Origin: an uncultured Muribaculaceae bacterium
Lineage (GTDB): Bacteria; Bacteroidota; Bacteroidia; Bacteroidales; Muribaculaceae
Direction: 5' to 3'
DNA: 10,356 bases
NCBI GenBank assembly: GCA_947177435.1
Contig: CAMWUM010000040.1
Location: 1-10,356, forward strand
Part shown: positions 7,928 through 10,356 of the stretch, one piece after another
Numbering within the stretch: the stretch's first letter is position 1
Layout: every line of letters begins with the position of its first letter
The notes under the pieces: generated by a model
Database searches by the model: none
What the model was told of the DNA's origin: nothing
Seen by the model: the letters and a program-made list of their open reading frames with translations, nothing else
Translations under genes and position numbers: made by a program

Positions 7928-7975
7928 GGTATGCAGAAATTAAGGATTAACGAATTAGGCTAAATATCTTCCCCG

Positions 7976-7983
7976 CAAAATTA
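7976..7983 (-). promoter_or_regulatory. -7 element of a probable promoter for the GH43-GH35 operon
   Basis: The minus strand carries TAATTTTG, a perfect match to the Bacteroidota -7 element TAnnTTTG, 49 bases upstream of the GH43 start codon. No clear TTTG lies 19-21 bases further upstream (that region reads CAACC then a run of T), so the -33 element is weak. That fits a regulated rather than constitutive promoter. Confidence 0.6.
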
Positions 7984-7993
7984 GCAAAAAAAA

Positions 7994-8013
7994 TTGGGAA
8001 AAGGGTTGGGAAA
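7994..8013 (+). repeat. Tandem direct repeat TTGGGAAA with 12-base period
   Basis: TTGGGAAA occurs at 7994-8001 and again at 8006-8013, with a degenerate TCGGAAA at 8015-8021. The second copy overlaps the presumed -33 region of the rightward promoter, and the first lies just upstream. Direct repeats at such a position are compatible with an activator site, but the length is short and chance is possible. Confidence 0.4.
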
Positions 8014-8035
8014 GTCGGAAAATTTTGTAACTTTG
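8005..8035 (+). promoter_or_regulatory. Promoter of the LytTR-FHA-caspase gene group
   Basis: A perfect -7 element TAACTTTG (8028-8035) has GTTG at 8005-8008, 19 bases upstream, as a three-of-four match to the -33 TTTG. A transcript would start near 8040, about 60 bases before the LytTR start codon. It is the only consensus promoter upstream of the three rightward genes, so it probably drives all of them. Confidence 0.7.
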
Positions 8036-8042
8036 CAAAATT
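8021..8042 (+). repeat. Inverted repeat flanking the -7 element (possible operator)
   Basis: AATTTTG (8021-8027) and CAAAATT (8036-8042) form a perfect 7-bp inverted repeat whose 8-base spacer is exactly the -7 element TAACTTTG. A further CAAAATT copy lies at 7976-7982, within the leftward -7 element. A protein bound to the arms would cover the melting region. AT-rich arms make coincidence possible. Confidence 0.45.
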
Positions 8043-8048
8043 GAAATT

Positions 8049-8084
8049 ATGACTCTCATTGAATCTCTGATGCTCAGGCATTAG
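8049..8084 (+). CDS. Possible 11-codon leader ORF upstream of the LytTR gene
   Basis: ATG to TAG encodes MTLIESLMLRH. It begins only about 14 bases after the -7 element, so it would be almost leaderless, and ends 19 bases before the LytTR start, in a different frame. No ribosome binding site is recognisable, which is normal for this phylum. It may be a leader peptide influencing LytTR translation or simply a chance ORF; there is no codon-level evidence either way. Confidence 0.2.
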   Translation: MTLIESLMLRH

Positions 8085-8103
8085 ACTAATCCACGGAAAA
8101 GCG

Positions 8104-8478
8104 ATGTCAAAACTTTGCTTGAACACCCGCGATGATATGCTTATCATCGATCTCGACCTGGTGGCTTTCGCTCACGCTAATGGCAACTACACCGAAATTA
8201 CTTACATATCGGGGCAGAAGCAGTTGATTACCATTGGTTTGTCGAAGGTGGAGGACTTCATCCGCTCGTCGCGCGCCAAGGGCTCGTCGACCTTTGTGCG
8301 CATGGGCCGCAGCCTCATCATCAACCAGCACTATTTCTATGCCATCAACATACTGAAGCAGAGGCTGGTGCTGTCGGACTATTGCAACCACAGCTTCGCC
8401 ATACAGGTGCCCAAGCAGCTGCTCAAGGAGTACAAGAAGGCCATGGCCTTGCGCTACGCGGCCAAGGAGGAAGAGTAG
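8104..8478 (+). CDS. Stand-alone LytTR DNA-binding transcriptional regulator
   Basis: 124 aa, consisting almost entirely of one LytTR domain (about 12-113), a beta-rich DNA-binding fold that recognises short direct repeats. Recognisable parts are the NGNYTEI segment (26-32), the FVRMGRSLIIN stretch (64-74) that corresponds to the family's F-x-R-x-H/G-R-S-x-x-V/I-N signature, and the closing QVPKQLLKEY (101-110). There is no receiver domain, membrane segment or ligand domain, so it is not a standard AlgR/LytR response regulator; activity may be controlled by its level or by a partner. This ATG is the first in its frame after an upstream stop at 8068-8070. It is first in a rightward group with the FHA and caspase genes, 57 bases before the FHA gene, so it probably regulates that group, the divergent glycosidases, or both. 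Confidence 0.88.
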   Translation: MSKLCLNTRDDMLIIDLDLVAFAHANGNYTEITYISGQKQLITIGLSKVEDFIRSSRAKGSSTFVRMGRSLIINQHYFYAINILKQRLVLSDYCNHSFAIQVPKQLLKEYKKAMALRYAAKEEE

Positions 8479-8535
8479 GCGATAGTTTTTGCCTGCAATC
8501 CAATCTTTATCTCAAAACTTAAAACATCACCAACC

Positions 8536-9225
8536 ATGGCTATAGAAATTTTCATTGGAAGAAACGAACAGATGATGCGCCAGACGTTTGGCAACAACGT
8601 CTACATTGTGCCCGAGGACTGCAGCACCGTCAGCAGCCCGCATGCCAAACTCACTATCCACAACAACGGAGTGTGGCAACTTGAGGACCTGAATTCGAAG
8701 AACGGCACCTACGTGCGCAACGCCGAGGGCGAGTACGAGCGCGTATTCAATGTGCAGATCACTCCGGACACCATCATCCGATTTGGCGTGGCCGGCCACA
8801 TGAGCCATTCGTGCTGGGCTTGCCATATAAAGAGTTGGTACGAGGGTAACAAAGACAGTTACTTCTACGAATTTGACCGCATACAGCAGTTGGCTGCCAA
8901 GTACAACGAGGCAGTGGCAAAGCAGGAGGCCATAAACGAGAAACATAACTGGATAGCCACCTTCTCGAGCGCCGGCGGTATGGTGGTGTTCATTGGAATG
9001 ATGGCTTGTGGTATCGGTGGGGATAGCTCTGTGTGGATGATAGGACGACTCATGATTATGTCGGCCCTGCCGCCTCTGGTGAAGGCTTGTTTCAGCAAGG
9101 ACGGCAAGAAACTCAAAGCCCTGCGCATGAAACGCGCCGCTCTGCTGACGTGTCCGAAGTGCTTTATGCCCCTGACGGATATTGAGATAGAAAACCGAAA
9201 GTGCAACAAGTGCAAGGCTAAGTAA
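8536..9225 (+). CDS. FHA-domain membrane protein with C-terminal zinc ribbon
   Basis: 229 aa. The N-terminal FHA domain (about 1-98) should bind phospho-threonine peptides: it has GRN (8-10), VSSPHAKL (32-39) in place of the usual SRxHA, and LEDLNSKNGTYV (49-60). A CxxC pair (Cys93, Cys96) follows. A charged, probably helical linker (about 101-138) leads to two hydrophobic segments (about 142-160 and 165-184) able to form a membrane hairpin. The C-terminus is a CX2C-X13-CX2C zinc ribbon (Cys206, Cys209, Cys223, Cys226). There is no signal peptide, so both soluble ends should be cytoplasmic. The stop lies 12 bases before the caspase gene, indicating co-transcription. FHA partners are normally Ser/Thr kinases or their substrates; none is in the window. 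I recognise the domains but not a named family for the whole protein. Confidence 0.85.
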   Translation: MAIEIFIGRNEQMMRQTFGNNVYIVPEDCSTVSSPHAKLTIHNNGVWQLEDLNSKNGTYVRNAEGEYERVFNVQITPDTIIRFGVAGHMSHSCWACHIKSWYEGNKDSYFYEFDRIQQLAAKYNEAVAKQEAINEKHNWIATFSSAGGMVVFIGMMACGIGGDSSVWMIGRLMIMSALPPLVKACFSKDGKKLKALRMKRAALLTCPKCFMPLTDIEIENRKCNKCKAK

Positions 9226-9237
9226 TCACCAATTGTC

Positions 9238-9957
9238 ATGAAAAAGATACTCTTCACCCTATGCATTGCGCTGCTGGCCTGCGTGGCCATGCAGGCGCGC
9301 ACCTACGTGCTTGCTGTCGGCGTCTCAAATTATCAGGGCACGAGCAACGACCTGTCCAACACCACCAAGGACGCCAAGTCGTTCAAGAAACTGATGGAGA
9401 ACAAGACCAAGGATATCACCCTCGTGACCAGCCGCTACGCCACCAAGGCCAACATCAAGGAGAAGCTCCGCGCCATCAGCAACCGCGCCGGCGCCGGCGA
9501 CCAGGTAATCTTCTTCTACAGCGGCCACGGCGCCGATGGTTGCCTGGCCGTGTACGACGGCATGCTCACGTACTCCGACATCGTAAACATACTCGACTCG
9601 TCAAAGGCCGATATGAAGGTGTGCTACATCGATGCCTGCCACGCTGGCACGGCCGTATCGGCTCAGCCCACGTCGGCCCAGGCGGCCAGCGGCAAGAAGA
9701 ACATGGTGTTCTTCGTGTCGTGTCGCCCCGATGAGTATTCGTTTGAGAACTCAGTGGTTGGCGCAGGCTTCTTCACCCAGGCTCTGACCAAGGGCCTGCG
9801 CGGCAAGAGCGACAGCAACGGCGACAAGCGCGTGACTGTCAGTGAACTGTTTAAATATATGTATAATGATGTGGTCAAGCGTTCCGACTCGCTCCAGCAT
9901 CCGCAGCTCATCTGCCCCGAGGCGATGAAAAACGCCGTGCTGATTGACTGGAATTAG
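9238..9957 (+). CDS. Exported caspase-like protease (peptidase family C14)
   Basis: 239 aa with an N-terminal export signal. LLAC at 12-15 could be a lipobox, or cleavage could follow MQA at about 20, so a lipoprotein and a soluble periplasmic form are both possible. The p20-like domain (about 22-165) has the catalytic His97 in YSGHGA and Cys134 in IDACHAG. Asp132, two residues before the cysteine, is the position that in metacaspases helps select Arg/Lys at P1, so basic specificity is likely (inference). A C-terminal part contains DSNGDKRVTVSE (192-203), which matches a canonical EF-hand calcium loop at positions 1, 3, 5 and 12. The active-site dyad is intact. It is co-transcribed with the FHA gene. 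Such proteases act in signalling or controlled proteolysis in bacteria; the substrate here is unknown. Confidence 0.9.
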   Translation: MKKILFTLCIALLACVAMQARTYVLAVGVSNYQGTSNDLSNTTKDAKSFKKLMENKTKDITLVTSRYATKANIKEKLRAISNRAGAGDQVIFFYSGHGADGCLAVYDGMLTYSDIVNILDSSKADMKVCYIDACHAGTAVSAQPTSAQAASGKKNMVFFVSCRPDEYSFENSVVGAGFFTQALTKGLRGKSDSNGDKRVTVSELFKYMYNDVVKRSDSLQHPQLICPEAMKNAVLIDWN

Positions 9958-10005
9958 GCCTTTCGACAAAAAAAGCAGCCATTTCGCAATAAACGCCTCG
10001 AAAGA

Positions 10006-10037
10006 TTTGTCCGTATCTCATATCTTGGCTAATTTTG
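10006..10037 (+). promoter_or_regulatory. Consensus Bacteroidota promoter for the glycine-zipper protein gene
   Basis: TTTG (10006-10009) and TAATTTTG (10030-10037) are separated by exactly 20 bases, a full match to the Bacteroidota -33/-7 pattern. The start codon is 35 bases downstream of the -7 element, giving a leader of about 30 bases. The downstream gene can therefore be expressed independently of the caspase operon. No convincing terminator is seen in the 48 bases before it. Confidence 0.88.
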
Positions 10038-10072
10038 CACCATAATCATTAATCACATAAATCAATACTATT

Positions 10073-10356
10073 ATGGCAAACAGAAGTAATCAGAACAGCA
10101 ATCAGAGCGGACAAGCAGGTAAAGTGGCAGGCATTACGGCAGGCATCGCTGCGGCCGGCGGCGCATCAGGATTTGGCGCAGGATTTGGCGGAGCGGCTAT
10201 TTATGACAAATTTACCGAGCTCGAGGTTGTGCCCGAAGAAATGACTATAGAAGAGGACGTTGAGGTCGTGTACGACGAAGAGCCCCAAATCCAGACTCTT
10301 GATATTGAGCCCGAGCCCGAACCCGCATTGCCCGAGGTGCCTGTAATCGACGTGCC
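10073..10356 (+). CDS. Glycine-zipper protein with acidic Glu-Pro-rich tail (partial)
   Basis: 94 complete codons are visible; the reading frame is open to the right edge. Residues 1-15 are polar and Asn/Gln/Ser-rich with no signal peptide. Residues 16-43 are Gly/Ala-rich and contain two zipper patterns, Gly16-Gly20-Gly24 and Gly29-Gly33-Gly37-Ala41, the spacing used for tight helix packing in membranes. From residue 47 the chain is strongly acidic (17 Asp/Glu in 49 residues) and contains EPEPEPALPEVP, an extended linker-like stretch. The only basic residues seen are Arg4, Lys17 and Lys46. The start is chosen because of the consensus promoter 35 bases upstream and the absence of a competing ATG. 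I do not recognise the family. A membrane-inserting segment is inferred; a soluble glycine-rich protein remains possible. Confidence 0.75.
   Translation, partial: MANRSNQNSNQSGQAGKVAGITAGIAAAGGASGFGAGFGGAAIYDKFTELEVVPEEMTIEEDVEVVYDEEPQIQTLDIEPEPEPALPEVPVIDV

Noticed and set aside
7947..8147. Minus-strand 66-codon frame across the divergent promoter region
   Set aside because: It covers both promoters and overlaps the LytTR start; its Phe-rich product reflects AT-rich non-coding DNA.
8483..8491. TAGTTTTTG between the LytTR and FHA genes as a possible -7 element
   Set aside because: It has one base too many between TA and TTTG, and no TTTG is found 19-21 bases upstream, so the FHA gene is more simply read from the upstream promoter.
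9960..10004. CTTTCGA ... TCGAAAG inverted repeat after the caspase gene as a terminator
   Set aside because: The 7-bp arms are separated by a 31-base loop and there is no T run after the right arm, so it is a poor terminator.
1..10356. CRISPR array, insertion sequence, integrase or attachment site
   Set aside because: No regularly spaced repeats, transposase motifs or tRNA-adjacent direct repeats of the tRNA 3' end were seen.

Overview
The window looks like a chromosomal segment from a Bacteroidota member of the order Bacteroidales. The coding regions are fairly GC-rich, so a Muribaculaceae-like gut bacterium is plausible, but that family call is inference. The evidence for Bacteroidota is: promoters of the TTTG-N19-21-TAnnTTTG type in at least two clear places, almost no Shine-Dalgarno sequences, an ftsY-rimO gene pair, a tRNA-Pro(UGG) without an encoded CCA end, and a GH35/GH43 carbohydrate-enzyme pair with family-typical architecture.

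Layout. Positions 1-7927 are read leftwards. From right to left they hold (i) a two-gene glycan-degrading operon, a tandem GH43 protein followed by a GH35 beta-galactosidase, closed by a strong terminator at 3625-3657; (ii) a tRNA-Pro gene with its own promoter and terminator; and (iii) a tight housekeeping operon ftsY - rimO - isochorismate synthase (menF/entC family) - start of an unidentified membrane or secreted protein that overlaps menF by an ATGA and runs off the left edge.

The 176-base stretch 7928-8103 is a divergent promoter region. It holds a leftward promoter for the glycosidases, a rightward promoter whose -7 element is exactly flanked by a 7-bp inverted repeat, a short direct repeat, and a possible 11-codon leader ORF.

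Positions 8104-10356 are read rightwards and form the least ordinary part. In order they hold a stand-alone LytTR DNA-binding protein, a protein with an FHA domain, a membrane segment and a C-terminal zinc ribbon, an exported caspase-like (C14) protease with intact His/Cys dyad and an EF-hand-like loop, and then, from its own consensus promoter, a protein with two consecutive glycine zippers followed by a highly acidic, Glu-Pro-rich tail (cut by the window edge). The combination suggests a phospho-threonine-responsive membrane module with a protease and a possible membrane-active partner, transcribed under a LytTR regulator. That joint function is a hypothesis: only the domain identities are visible in the sequence.
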